Source of the DNA: Smittia aterrima
Taxonomy: Eukaryota; Arthropoda; Insecta; Diptera; Chironomidae
NCBI GenBank assembly: GCA_033063855.1
Contig: CP093831.1
Location: 11,780,001 to 11,844,000 of the forward strand
DNA: 64,000 nt
Direction of reading: 5' to 3'
Positions 1 to 12,300 of this stretch are shown one piece after another (positions within the stretch are counted from its first letter, which is position 1; the number at the start of each line of letters is the position of its first letter). Under the pieces are notes generated by a model. That model was not told the DNA's origin. It made no database searches and was given only the letters and a program-made list of their open reading frames with translations. The translations under genes were made by a program, and so were the position numbers.

Positions 1-710
1 AAGTGAACAACTCCTAAGCGAGTTAACGAAAATTCATCAAATCCGACAAAACGATGAATGAAACATTTCTGTCTCTCGCGCGGCTATGAAAATGTGGGAG
101 ATGTGTTTAAATTGGATAAAAAAATCTGTATTAGTTCTGAAGGTCACTTGAATTTTTCAAGGTATCCGCGAGGAGTTTCAGTCTGATTCAGCTTTCTTTA
201 TCAATTAGCTTGACATTTCTTTATCACATCCAACACTTGCTTTTGTTGTAATCAAACGAGGAGAGAGAAAAAGAAAAATATAAATTGCTGATGAATCACT
301 TCTTTTGAAGTAAAGTTCAGGAATATATTTTTCGAGCCAACTGCCCACACTTCTATCACTTGTTACGCGTAATTGTTGAATTTGATGGATCGTTATCTGC
401 GATTACTGATAGCACTAATTAATTTAATCGGTATTAAGGGCGTTTGTTTAAGTTTTTGTTATCCATCATTTCCATTTGAGGCATTTTTCTTGTTCAATTT
501 TTGTATCGGAATTTTCACTTAATCATCGAACTTTTCTTTGATATCACAACTTACAAGGCTACTTAATGATAAGTGGTGATTAGATGTGGTCGATTGCAAT
601 GCTAAGGACACGAAATAATCCCAGAAATAATTTTTATAAAATTTCTTCTTTTTTCTTCAGTTCAGTAAAAAGTTCATTTCGTTTCAGTATTTAGATCTAA
701 AAAGCGAATT

Positions 711-797
711 GGTACTAAAACTGTACTAAAAACCGTACTAAAACTGAGCAAACTGAGTGGTACTTACTAAAAACTGAGTGGTACTGACCACTCAGTA
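711..797. repeat. Degenerate GTACTAAAA/ACTGAGTG repeat ending in a perfect hairpin
   Basis: Short units beginning GTACTAAAA recur at about 712, 723 and 735, followed by ACTGAGTG units near 752 and 773. The block ends in a perfect inverted repeat with 10-bp arms (773-782 ACTGAGTGGT, 787-796 ACCACTCAGT) around a 4-base loop ACTG. It lies about 155 bp beyond the nudC stop codon, past that gene's likely poly(A) signal. The function is unknown; a remnant of a small repeat element or a structured 3' region are both possible. Confidence 0.7.
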
Positions 798-914
798 TAC
801 CCCTTAGCTTTCGAACTCCAAAGCTTTGCCACCAAATCTAAGCATTTGATCTACCTAGTAGACCAAAAGTTGAACAAATTTAAACCAAGTGACAGTTTAG
901 TGAATAAATTTAAT

Positions 915-920
915 TTTATT
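915..920 (-). terminator. Poly(A) signal of nudC
   Basis: AATAAA on the minus strand, 32 nt downstream of the nudC stop codon. This is the usual position for 3' end formation of an insect mRNA. Confidence 0.6.
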
Positions 921-951
921 GAAGATTTAAGTGCGTTTCATTCCAAAATCT

Positions 952-2240
952 TTAATTAAATTTGCATTTGCTGAAATCCATTTCTGGATGTTCTTTCATG
1001 AATTTAGCCAGTACATCTTGTTTCTTCTGATCATCGCTTGTTGGAAGGCCCAATTCCTTTTGCTTTTGGTCGTACATCATCTTCTCGACCATTGAACGAG
1101 TTTCGCCGTCTAAATCGGAAAGTTTCGAAGGTTCAGGATTGATTTTGCGAGTTGAAATCGGAAGATCAGTCTTGATCTACAAAATAAAATTGTTTTAAAA
1201 GATTTTTCTCATTTAAAATGCGAAGAAATTACCAATTTGTCCCACCAACTCATTTGATTGATTTTCTCGAACGTGATGACAACTGCATTTTTGTCAATTG
1301 TCCACAGTGAATCATCGGTCTTGATTTCCGCGTTCCATTCACCATCGATGACTGGAGGTTGATTCTTCAATCCAACTTTGATTGTCTTCTTGGTAATTGT
1401 GACAGCAACATCTCTTGACTTGAGGCTCGTGATGTTCTTGAATGGCACTCGAAGCTGATGGAAAAAATCTTATTAGAACAATTGCACAAGAAATAAGAAA
1501 TTTCGCCAAATTACCTCAACTTCCTGAAGACTCTGAGTCCATTTGTAATTCTCAAGATCGCAGCCATTTCCAGCGTTTGGTTTTAGCTTTGCTTTTTCAG
1601 CTTCATCTGTCTCTTCATCAGCTTCATCGCCCAACGGTTTTGAGACTTCTTCGGACTCTTTTCCTCTAAAAATTTAGAAGTTATTCAATTAAGGTTTTAA
1701 CATTTATATGTTCATCAACTCACTTCGACTTCTTTCCATCAATTTCCTGTTGAAGCTTTGTTGCTTCTTCATCTGTGAGCTCAGTGATCGATGCCGATTG
1801 CTCTGCAATTGCAGCAGCTGCGGCTTCTTCCTCTTGACGTTTCTTTTTCAAAGCTTCCTGACGTTTTCTTTCTGTTTCTTCTCTTTCCTTGCGCTTTTGA
1901 TTAGCGATTTTAATGGCTTGAGCTCCTTCTTGACGAAATGCATTCAACAGAACCTGAGAACATTCGAGAAAATGATTCACTTAACCTTAAGTAAAAAAAG
2001 CTTTGTTTTAAGTTGTTACCTTCTCCCATTCGCCATCATCTCCACCAGTGAAGAAATCTGTCTTTCGAGCTAAGAAACCGGCGATTGTTTGCAGCAACTA
2101 ACAAAAATGAAAAACGAATTATCATCAAAATGCTTTCAATTAAAATATTTCTTTGTTACATCTAAAACTCCTTTAGGATGTTGCTCTGCTAATGAGAATA
2201 ATATTCCATCAAATCGTTGTTCACGCTCAGCTTTATCCAT
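952..2240 (-). CDS. nudC: Nuclear migration protein NudC (p23/CS-domain cochaperone)
   Basis: Six exons (2240-2160, 2097-2020, 1953-1724, 1665-1515, 1454-1233, 1176-952), all with GT-AG introns in phase, give 328 aa, close to the usual 330 or so. The start is the only ATG opening the conserved NudC N-terminal segment ([20 protein letters not shown]). The order is: an N-terminal NudC region (about 1-65); a basic then acidic coiled coil (about 65-130) with a [12 protein letters not shown] run; the CS/p23-like beta-sandwich (about 170-260), including [20 protein letters not shown] and [10 protein letters not shown]; and the conserved tail ending [17 protein letters not shown]. NudC proteins act in the cytoplasm with dynein/Lis1 and Hsp90 in nuclear positioning and protein stability. 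It is divergent to the glutamate synthase gene. Nothing is odd or broken. Identity rests on motifs. Confidence 0.95.
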
Positions 2241-5200
2241 TTTAATTTACGACTGATTCTGATTGAATTTTCTTTTAATTTCGTCGAATTTTTTGTTTTG
2301 TTTTTATTTCTTGGCAACGAACCTTGGAACAAACTAAAAGTTTTTGTTGAAAACGTCTGACTCAAACGACTACGTTACGTTAAACTTTTTCAATATTTTT
2401 TCATTTAAATTTCATTTTATCCTCTTCATTAAACTATTTTTGGATATCTTTAAGAAAAAGGATAAATCAATTAACCTTCGTCTCCTCACATGATACGATT
2501 ACTAACAAATTTATTTCAGCTCTTATCAAATTGAATGAAATAAGAGCGAGTTGTTCTCTTTCTCTCTTGCTCGAACATGCTTGTGCATCGGAAATGAAAG
2601 AAAAAAAAGTTTAGTCTACTTGAGTTCGCTGTCGAGAATAGTTCGAGAATTAAAAGCTCCGCAGAAACATTGTGAAAAGTATTCAAAACGTTTGAGAAAA
2701 ATAATTCAATTGTGAAATTTATCAAAGTTCATTAGTCAAAGTATTTTGATCTAAGTGAAAGTTGTCTCAATTGCGAGTAACACAAGATAAAAGATTCGTC
2801 GTGTAAGTCGTCGGGAATTTTCAAGAAGAAAAGTCCAAAGTTATTAATAGCAAGTCGTAATGACATTTCAAAAGCAGACGAATCATTTCTTCGAGTTTAA
2901 AATTAGAATTTGTGCAAGTTGCCGTATGAAAATCGTGAAAGCATGAACCAGCGATTTTATTGTTAGCAAAGGGTCGTGAAAGTCTATTTGCTCCCTAAAA
3001 ATTTTCAAGGACGTCGAAGGGAAAATGTTTTATTGATTTTTCCTCCTCGCAACTTTCGGAAGAACGAGAAAGATTTTAAAAAGATTCTTGTGATCCAACA
3101 AACCTAAATTCTTGTGAAATGAAAAATGACACGAACATAAAAATTATTTCAGTGGGCAAAGTCTGTTGTCGATGATAAGACGAGCGTAATTTGTGAATAA
3201 ACAGAGAAAACAAAATCCGATAGCAAATGCACCTCTCGAAATGCTCGTAGGTACGCGCTGCTAAAGAATAAATTTAAAAAAGAGTTTCTTATCCAGAGAA
3301 GAGAAAAAACTCTAAAAGTTACATAACAAGCTGCGACCGCAGACGAAATAAGATGATGCAGTAGAGAGCAATCCAAGTTTGAATGAATGAAACTGCGATA
3401 ATTGTGATGTGTTTGTAATTCAATCCGACAAGATCAAGGTCGACGTCTATCTGCGTAGTAGAACAAATCTAAGTCTAACCCCTTTGAGAATTGAAAAACT
3501 ATTTTACTTCGTTTCAATTGCGAAAGAAAAAGAAACAAAATGCGCGGTCGGATTTACTTTTCTCCCGAAAAAAAAATCAGTGAACCGAGAAATATTTGCA
3601 TTTGTCTCCAAGGCTCATTCTGTCGTTTGTCGCGGTGATAACAAAAAAATCATTAAACGGCATAATTGACCGATCGTAAAAAATATTTTATCAGTGTCGA
3701 ACAAAAAAAAAACTAAGCAAAATCGAATCGTCCTTTGTACGACCTTCACGGCGTTCTCGCTCCATCCAAATTAACTGTGTAGCTTTCACACGCAAATTCG
3801 CTATCACTAACTCGACTCGTCCATCCGAAAGTCAATTGATATTTTATCGCTGTCACTTAAGCCAAGTAGCCTCTCATGATATTGATGCCTCCGAGCAATA
3901 TTATGCTCTTTATGATTGACGTGAGCTGGATAAATATTTTCCAGTAAAAGTGCGTGAAGAGACCATAAAGCAGCTGTCGAGACAGCGAATTTAATTTTAA
4001 TTGCACGATAAACAAAACGAAATTATTAGTTTCAGTCGCCTCCCCTCAGTGATTGTTCTATTCGAAGGAAAGTTTTGTACGCAGCATGTCGCATGAATGT
4101 TTGATCGATAACTTATTAAGGTGGAAACTATTTTCTTTGTAGATGAGTCAACGTCACAATTGAAAAGCAAGTTACACAGCAGCAGAAATGGATTGAAAAA
4201 AATCAATAATTCGGAATTTATTAAAACGCTCTCACACTCTTGCGATAAGCTATCGACATTAAAACGTTGATGACGTAAACGGACGAGAGAATGAAGGAAA
4301 TCATTCTCCCCTGATCCAAGAAAGTCATAATTCGATATTTTTAGTCAAGCAAATGCGCAAGAAAAAAAAATTCAAAGTCATTTTAACAAAAAATGTTCTC
4401 CATTCGATGCATTCCGATTTGAGTTTAAAAATAGCACATAAGCTGGAATAAACTGGATTTCTTGTTTGTTTATCGAGGAGCTCGTCAAAATGCAAATATC
4501 AAATCATTCATAAAATAATTATTCGTAGTTTGCAAATGAATTACTCTCAATCAGATTTTATAAGATTGCGCAGAGCCTTCGCTATCGCCCTTGTCGGCCG
4601 TAGACAGTGGAAGCTCATTATCATTTCCTTAATTACCGCGTGCAATTTAATCAACGATTTTACTTCTACGCTTGTCAGAAACGCTTGTTGCCGCTTTATT
4701 TACTCTGTTAGCTATGTTCGCCGGCGTTAAATATAGAAAAACGATTTCGTATTCATTCTCGTGCGATGAGCACCCGAGCTTGAGAGTGAGTCAAACAAAC
4801 TGTGATAATTGATTGTTTCGAGGGCGAGTATGAAAAATCCTTTAACGCGACACACCACAACAGGTTTCAATTTGGCTTTCTCTTGCATTCGTCGGCCTCG
4901 AATCGTGTCCACTCCTGATCAAAGTTCAACACTTTGCTTCGTCTTCAACTTTAAAATGTATTTTTAGTCCAATACCGGTCTTTCTCCGATAGCAAAATCC
5001 AAATCGTTGACAAGTGTCAATGAACTCTTTTCACTGCAATTTCATTTTATTTTCGTGTCGATCTTTTTTTTGGCAATCGTGAATATCGTTTCGCTTAGAC
5101 ATGAGTCATTTTGTTGAAATGCTCGTCTCAGAGCCATTTGTTGCTCTGGAATTATTTTTATAATTTTATCCTCTTGTGTAAATAATGAAACAACCGAGCT

Positions 5201-6376
5201 CCGTAAACATGCAAACCAGTTGCGTCGTAGAGTTCTGAAAGAGTTCACTTGTGCGTCTCGTATTATTAAGGATTCACTGACTGAACATTGGAAGCATAAT
5301 CGGTTACCAAGTCAAATATTCAACCAATTAAATAAAGTGTTGGCACGTTTCTATTCGTCTTGGGTCAATAAACGTAAACTTAGACGCCATGAGCACACGT
5401 GAATTAAGAATGTGAATCGCGATAAGTTCTTTTTTTAAAGATCGCGAAGTAAAAATATTTTCGCACGAAGTCGAATTGAGAACACTTGCTTCGCCATTAG
5501 TATTTCCGTGTACATCCTCTCACTCTAATAATAACTTAATATTTTTATTCTCTTTCCCTTTCAAACTGAAGGATTAAGTTTTAAAATCGCGCTATCGGCC
5601 TCATTAATTTTTCATGAAGCTGCGGACATTCTTGTTTATGATTTCTGAAACTTGGCTCAGAAAAATGTTTTCAATGATTTGTTCTACACAACATGTGATT
5701 TTCATTTTGCGATGCTGCAAAGTTTTTCATTCACGTGAATCACATGAAATTAAATTGAATTTGCGATGTTCGTTTTAAAATAGATTTCTTTCCTCGATCA
5801 ACAGCAAGTAATCAGAAAAATTCATTTGTTAATTTACTGATCGATGTCTTCTCTCTCGTATTTGTTGATACAACAGCACATTAACGTGAAGACGACGCTG
5901 TGATCATCGTTCACGATTTATCGCTAACGCTTTCATACTTGGCAATCTTCCCAAACACGACAAACGTCAAGAAGAGTTTTTTTAGTCGTTCAAAGTCCTC
6001 GACTGATTCAGACGCTTTTGATAATTGCGGCAGTGAAACTTGAACTCGTTAATTGACAGTAATTTGATTTCAGGTCTCCTATAAAGAATTCAGCAGTCTG
6101 CAGTATTTTTCAAAGAGCATCAACGGTGGAAACTTGTTTTTCGGAAATTATCAAGAAATTCTGTACAAAATATAAAAAACAACTTTTAATCAAAAGTCGT
6201 TAATTGATAAGTTCTAGTGACACTATTAATAAAATAACCAATTAGACAATTAGTGATAAAGTTCATAGCAACAATCAATTGAGTAAGAATTGTCTCAAAA
6301 ATATAAATCAGTGAAATCTTTAGACTCAAAAGCAAGTGAAAGAAAAAGAAAACAAAAAGTTTGTGACGTTCGGGGA
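2241..6376. other. Intergenic region between two divergent genes
   Basis: About 4.1 kb between the divergent starts of nudC and glutamate synthase, so it should carry both promoters and the 5' untranslated exons of glutamate synthase. Open frames here are short and mostly begin with non-ATG codons. A plausible 3' splice site (TTTGATTTCAG) ends at 6073 and could begin the 5' UTR exon that contains the start codon. No TATA box, repeat or RNA gene is recognised. Confidence 0.5.
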
Positions 6377-9300
6377 ATGGCACCGCCAAATACCTCAACT
6401 GATTATGATGCCAAGTCGATAGAAACTGTTGAACATGAGTTGATGGACTGGGAGCCTCCTAGGGCTCAAGGACTTTACGATCCTCAGAACGAACATGAAG
6501 CTTGTGGCGTTGGATTTATCGTGGCGATTGATGGGAAACGTAATCACAAGGTGAAGTCTCAAGTTCAACTCTAATTCAATCATAACGACGTCAACGATGA
6601 TTTTTTTGACGTCTGAATGTTTCAACTATAAATTATGAATGAGAGTCGTAATTTGTCGATCGTTATCATTTGAATAACATTCGAAATTCATTTACATGAA
6701 GTTGTTAACAGTTAAAGATTGGAATTAGGTCACAAATGAAGCTTTTTTTCCAAAGCTTAACGAACTGTTTCGTTTCAGATTTTGCGCGATGCCCAGAGAT
6801 TGGCTGAGCGAATGTACCATCGCGGCGCGTGTGCTTGCGATAACGACACTGGAGATGGAGCGGGTGTGATGACTGCCATCCCTCATCAGCTTTATGCTAA
6901 AGAACTGTAAGAACAATGTCAACCTGTTGCTTCTAGTTTGAATGATTGATTGACAAGCAAATGTTTACATCAAATTAGCTCGAAAAATACTTTCTCATTA
7001 GACTTGACATGAATTATTTGCTATAAGCACTTGAAAGATTTCTTTATGCGATGGGTCTTTATCAGCACTTACAGATCGAAGCTTTTCAAGTGTTTACCGA
7101 AATGAAATTCAATTCCTTTCTCGGGGCGAAAAGAAGAATCACAGAGGCGACATTAGAAGAGACCTTTGATCACGACGAAACAACGTGAAGGAAATTTTAA
7201 GAAACTTTTTGTTATTTTGGCGAAAGATAAAAATTTTATTGCACAATACTAAGAACCAGAAAGCGCCAGAAATTTATCTGAGTCTCGACGCAATCTTAAG
7301 TTTGCAATAATCCGCGCTTATCAAGTTTTCTCCGACACCCGAAACTTGTTGTCATTTTTCTGATGTAAACCTAAACTAATTTGTCGCTTCGAAAGCGAAT
7401 AATAAAACTTGCTGATAAGATATAAATAAAAGCATTCCGCAATCGTGAACTGCACACCACAGTGAGTCTCGTTCATGATCGTTTCCTCGGCCGCGAAAAA
7501 AAGAAATCTCGTGATTCATTACGACAATGCAATTCGCGTAATTTTACCGGCTGCCGCTTAGATTAAGTTAATCTTATCAGCAAATTATTTAGCAAACGAG
7601 CCGGCTAAGTAATTCGAGTTCTTATCGCGTTCATTCACTCCAGACTTACAAAATTAAGCATTTCGGAGTGATCGAGATACGACAATTTTCTGTTGGGATT
7701 GACACACAAAACTTTCTGATTCAGCAATGACGCGTCAACCTTTGGACCCTTGAAAACTTCAAAACAAGATTCACGAGACGATCACACTGCATGTAATCGT
7801 AAAACCTAAATATAAGACCTTGAAACAGTTTCTATTAATAGCTGACACGCACATTTTTTTTCGAGTATCAGACTCGGCAGATCCCCCGGAATGTGAAAAA
7901 GTCAAAAAGCTACGAAAACAAAATTGGAAATTTTCCATTCATTTTTTTTACGACTACGTTCTCGTTCAACTGATTGTGGTGACACATTTTTTTTTCGCGA
8001 TGATCTGTCGTAAATTTGCGATCAACAGCTAATTGCCTCCTCAAGTGGTATTACGATGTAGGACAAATTAAGCAGACGTGTTGAGTAAACGTCTGAGTTT
8101 ATCTCTTGTTTGTTCTTTGGGTGAGGTTTAAAGTTTCTTCACCCGAGAGGGAATTCGTAATTTAAATCTTTCTGACGAAATTATAACATTGAGAGCTGTT
8201 ATGATTTATTAAAACGAGTCGTTCAACGTCATTGCTTGTTATTGTTATTGAAATGTTTTAGTTAATCGCCTGGCGTCACTTAAAACTTGTTTGATTATTT
8301 CTCTAGAGCATCGAAAGGCATTCAATTACCGGAGTTCGGGCAGTACTCGACCGGCATCTTCTATTTGGATGAGAAAACTCACGTGGATGCTGAGAAGGAG
8401 TTTGAAGCATTGGCGACAAGTCTCGGCATTAAAGTGCTTGGATGGCGTGATGTTCCAGTCGATAGCAATGCAATTGGCATTGTCGCTCGTAAAAGTGAAC
8501 CGCTTTCACGTCAAGTCTTTCTCACTGCTGATATTGACAAGGAAGCTTTGAAGAAGCAAACGTTTGTTTTACGCAAGCGAGCGACTCATGAAGTCACCAA
8601 GCCTGGTCGTCGATTCTACATCTGTTCACTCTCTACTCTCACGATCGTCTACAAGGGATTGTTCAATTCTGATCAACTCTGGCAATACTACACTGACCTT
8701 CTGAATCCTGAATTCGACACTTATCTTGCTCTGGTTCATACACGCTTCAGTACGAATACTTTCCCTTCATGGGAACGTGCTCATCCGTTGCGTGTGTTAG
8801 CGCACAACGGCGAGATCAACACTTTGCGCGGAAACGTCAATTTTATGAAAGCTCGTGAAGGCGTCATGAAAAGTGAAGCTTTCGGTTCTGGTACGAAGCA
8901 GAAACCTTTTCAATCAATAAACAATTCATTGATTGATTTCATTACAGATTTGAAGAAGCTCTATCCAGTTGTCGAGCCGAATCTTTCCGATTCTGGATCT
9001 GCCGATTGCTGCTTAGAGTTCTTGTCAATGGCTGGTGAAAGAACTCTTCCAGAGGTGAGCTATAATTTTTTTTTATTTAAAAGTTTTATTATTTAAATTT
9101 TATTCACAGGCCGTAATGACAATGGTTCCTGAAGCTTGGCACAATGATAAAACGATGAGTCAGGAGAAGCGCGACTTCTATCGTTGGTCTGCCTGCGTCA
9201 TGGAACCTTGGGATGGTCCAGCATTAATCTCTTTCACTGATGGACGTTACATTGGCGCAATCTTAGATCGTAATGGTTTGAGACCATCGCGTTTCTATGT

Positions 9301-12300
9301 TATGCGTGACAATGTTCTCGTGATGGCATCGGAAGTTGGTGTTTACGATGTTGATCCAAAGGACGTTCTATTGAAGGTACGCTTAGTGAAACGATTCCAT
9401 AATCCAAGCCCACGAAACTTTTATAGATCTTGTAGATGAAAATGAAAACGAGAGCGCGATAGAAAGTGATGGACTAAAGAGTCATAAGTATATCAAATTA
9501 TTAGGAATTAAGGAAATTTTTGTCTATTTACTTGCACAAATTAGCCGAAAACACTTCGATGTTAAGCCCCAAAAAGAAAATAGTTTGCTCTCGATCTCTG
9601 CTGAATTTATTTGCCAATTTAATCAATTGACTTTGCGTGGGCACTTTTCGTTGATTTTTAGAAATTTGCATTCTTTCTCTAAAGTCCTTAGCATGGCAAG
9701 GAAGAAACTTTGAAAAAGCAATTCTAACAATTTTCTTTTAAATTTGATTTCAGAGTCGTTTGAAGCCTGGTCGAATGTTGTTGGTTGATACGGAGACCAA
9801 AGCGCTCATTCAAGATGTCGAGTTGAAGACGAAGATCTCCAAGTCACGTCCATACGGCGAATGGTTAAAGCAGCAGGTAACGTTTCTTCCTAAGGCCCTC
9901 GATATTCTCTCATTGAAAAGTTTAATGACGGATGACAATCTTCTCTGAAAATGTTTCTAATCCTTGACAATTTCTTTCTCTCGTTTCTTCCTGAAAATCT
10001 TTCAAAATTTTTGTCTTTAGATGGTAAGTCCAATCCCTTCCCTCTCATTCGTTTTTATGGATAATCACGTTAGGTGTATTAGCTCTCACGATAGAATTTC
10101 AGAAATGCTTTTGTAGCTCAATAATTTTGTGCTTTTCTTTCGTTTTATTCGGAGATTTGTTTTTGGTCGTCTTTGTGCTAAAAGATTTCGCTTTGATTTT
10201 TAGATTTTCTTGGATGACATTCGTCGAGAAGATTTATTGAAGAATGGAGCAATGAACGAAATAAAAGTCCCACATGAACTGAAGAAGTACACGAAGGGAC
10301 TTTTCGATCCTCGTCTCTCTCTTCATGGCTACACGACTGAAACTGTCCAAATGCTTTTGGTGCCAATGATTAAGACGAAGAAGGAAGCTCTTGGATCGAT
10401 GGGAAATGACGCTCCTTTAGCTTGCTTATCGCAATTCCAACCGTTGCCATATGAATATTTCAAACAGTTGTTCGCTCAAGTCACGAATCCGCCAATCGAT
10501 CCTTTCCGGTGAGTTCGTCGCTTAAAAAATTAATAAAACTTTTTTAACTTTTCGATTTCAACAGCGAGAAGATCGTGATGACACTTCAATGTCCAGTTGG
10601 TCCTGAATACAACATTCTTCAACCATCAGCTCAACAAGTTCATCGTTTATGGCTTAACAATCCTATTTTGAGTATTCCTGACATTGAAATGTTGAAGCGA
10701 AGCCATCATCGTGACTGGAACACTCATGTCATTGACATAACTTTTGATTATCGTGATGGAGTTGAAGGCTACGCCGATACATTCCGTCGCATTTGTAAAG
10801 ACGCTCAAACCGTAGCTGAATCAGGAACTCAACTGATTGTTTTGTCTGATCGAGCTGGAGGGCCAACTCGTTGTCCAGTTTCTTCATTGCTTGCTCTTGG
10901 CTGCGTTCATCATCATTTGATTGAGACACGTCAACGAATGAAAGTTGCATTGATCGTTGAGACTGCTGAAGCTCGTGAAGTTCACCACATCTGTGTATTG
11001 CTTGGATATGGAGCTGATGCAATTTGTCCTTACTTGGTATTCGAGATGGCTAAAGCTTTACGAGACGATGGCGTTCTTGATCAATCTCTGAGCGACGAAG
11101 ATATTTTCGCAGCTTATGCCACTGCAATTGACACTGGAATTTCAAAAGTCATGGCCAAGATGGGCATCAGCACTTTACAATCCTACAAAGGAGCTCAGAT
11201 CTTTGAAGCTGTTGGTTTGGGACCTGCCGTCATTGATCTTTGCTTCCGTGGAACTCAAAGTCGAATTGGTGGAGTTACAATGGATATGATAGCAAAGGAA
11301 AGTCTTCAACGTCATGAAATGTCATTCTTCAACGTTATTCCTGACAACCACATTCTTCGCAATCCAGGAAACTATCATTGGAGAGCTGGTGGTGAGGGTC
11401 ACATCAACGAACCAGGAGCGATTGCTGCGCTTCAAGAAGCAGCAATCAATGAAGATCACAATGCTTATAAGAAGTTCAGAGAAGTTACAATGAACAGCGT
11501 TCGACTCTGCGCACTTCGTGGTCAATTAGACTTTGTCGATGATCGCGAGAAAATTGACATTTCTGAAGTTGAACCAGCTAGTGAAATCGTCAAACGTTTC
11601 GCAACTGGAGCGATGAGTTTTGGAAGTATTTCGTTGGAAGCTCACGCAACTTTGGCTGTTACAATGAACAGAATCGGAGGCAAGAGTAACACAGGAGAGG
11701 GCGGTGAAGATGCTGATCGTTACTTGAATCAAGATCCTGAATTCAACAGACGTTCTGCGATCAAACAAGTCGCATCAGGTCGTTTCGGAGTAACAGCAGC
11801 CTACATCGCTAACTCTGACGATTTGCAAATCAAGATGGCTCAAGGAGCTAAGCCTGGAGAGGGTGGAGAGCTTCCTGGTTACAAAGTAACAAAGGAAATC
11901 GCTTACACTCGTCATTCCGTTGCTGGAGTTGGATTGATTTCTCCGCCACCTCATCATGACATCTACTCGATTGAAGATCTCTCTGAGTTGATCTACGATT
12001 TGAAGTGTGCCAATCCAAATGCTCGAATCAGTGTCAAGCTCGTCAGTGAAGTTGGAGTGGGTGTTGTAGCTGCTGGCGTTGCTAAAGGAAAAGCAGAGCA
12101 TATTGTGGTTTCTGGTCATGATGGTGGAACTGGAGCAAGTTCGTGGACTGGCATCAAGTCAGCTGGTTTGCCCTGGGAACTGGGAGTTGCTGAAACTCAT
12201 CAAGTTCTAGTCTTAAACAACTTGCGTTCTCGAGTCGTTGTTCAAGCTGACGGTCAAATTCGTACAGGATTCGATGTTGTCGTCGCTGCTTTGCTTGGAG

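Noticed and set aside
6290..6376. In-frame extension of glutamate synthase upstream of 6377
   Set aside because: It would start at TTG, which is not a normal initiator in insects. The first ATG is at 6377, and the sequence before it is basic and low-complexity, as expected of a translated 5' UTR.
7059..7579. Cluster of WGATAR motifs in the second intron of glutamate synthase
   Set aside because: I count about six in 1.4 kb, while chance at this base composition predicts about five.
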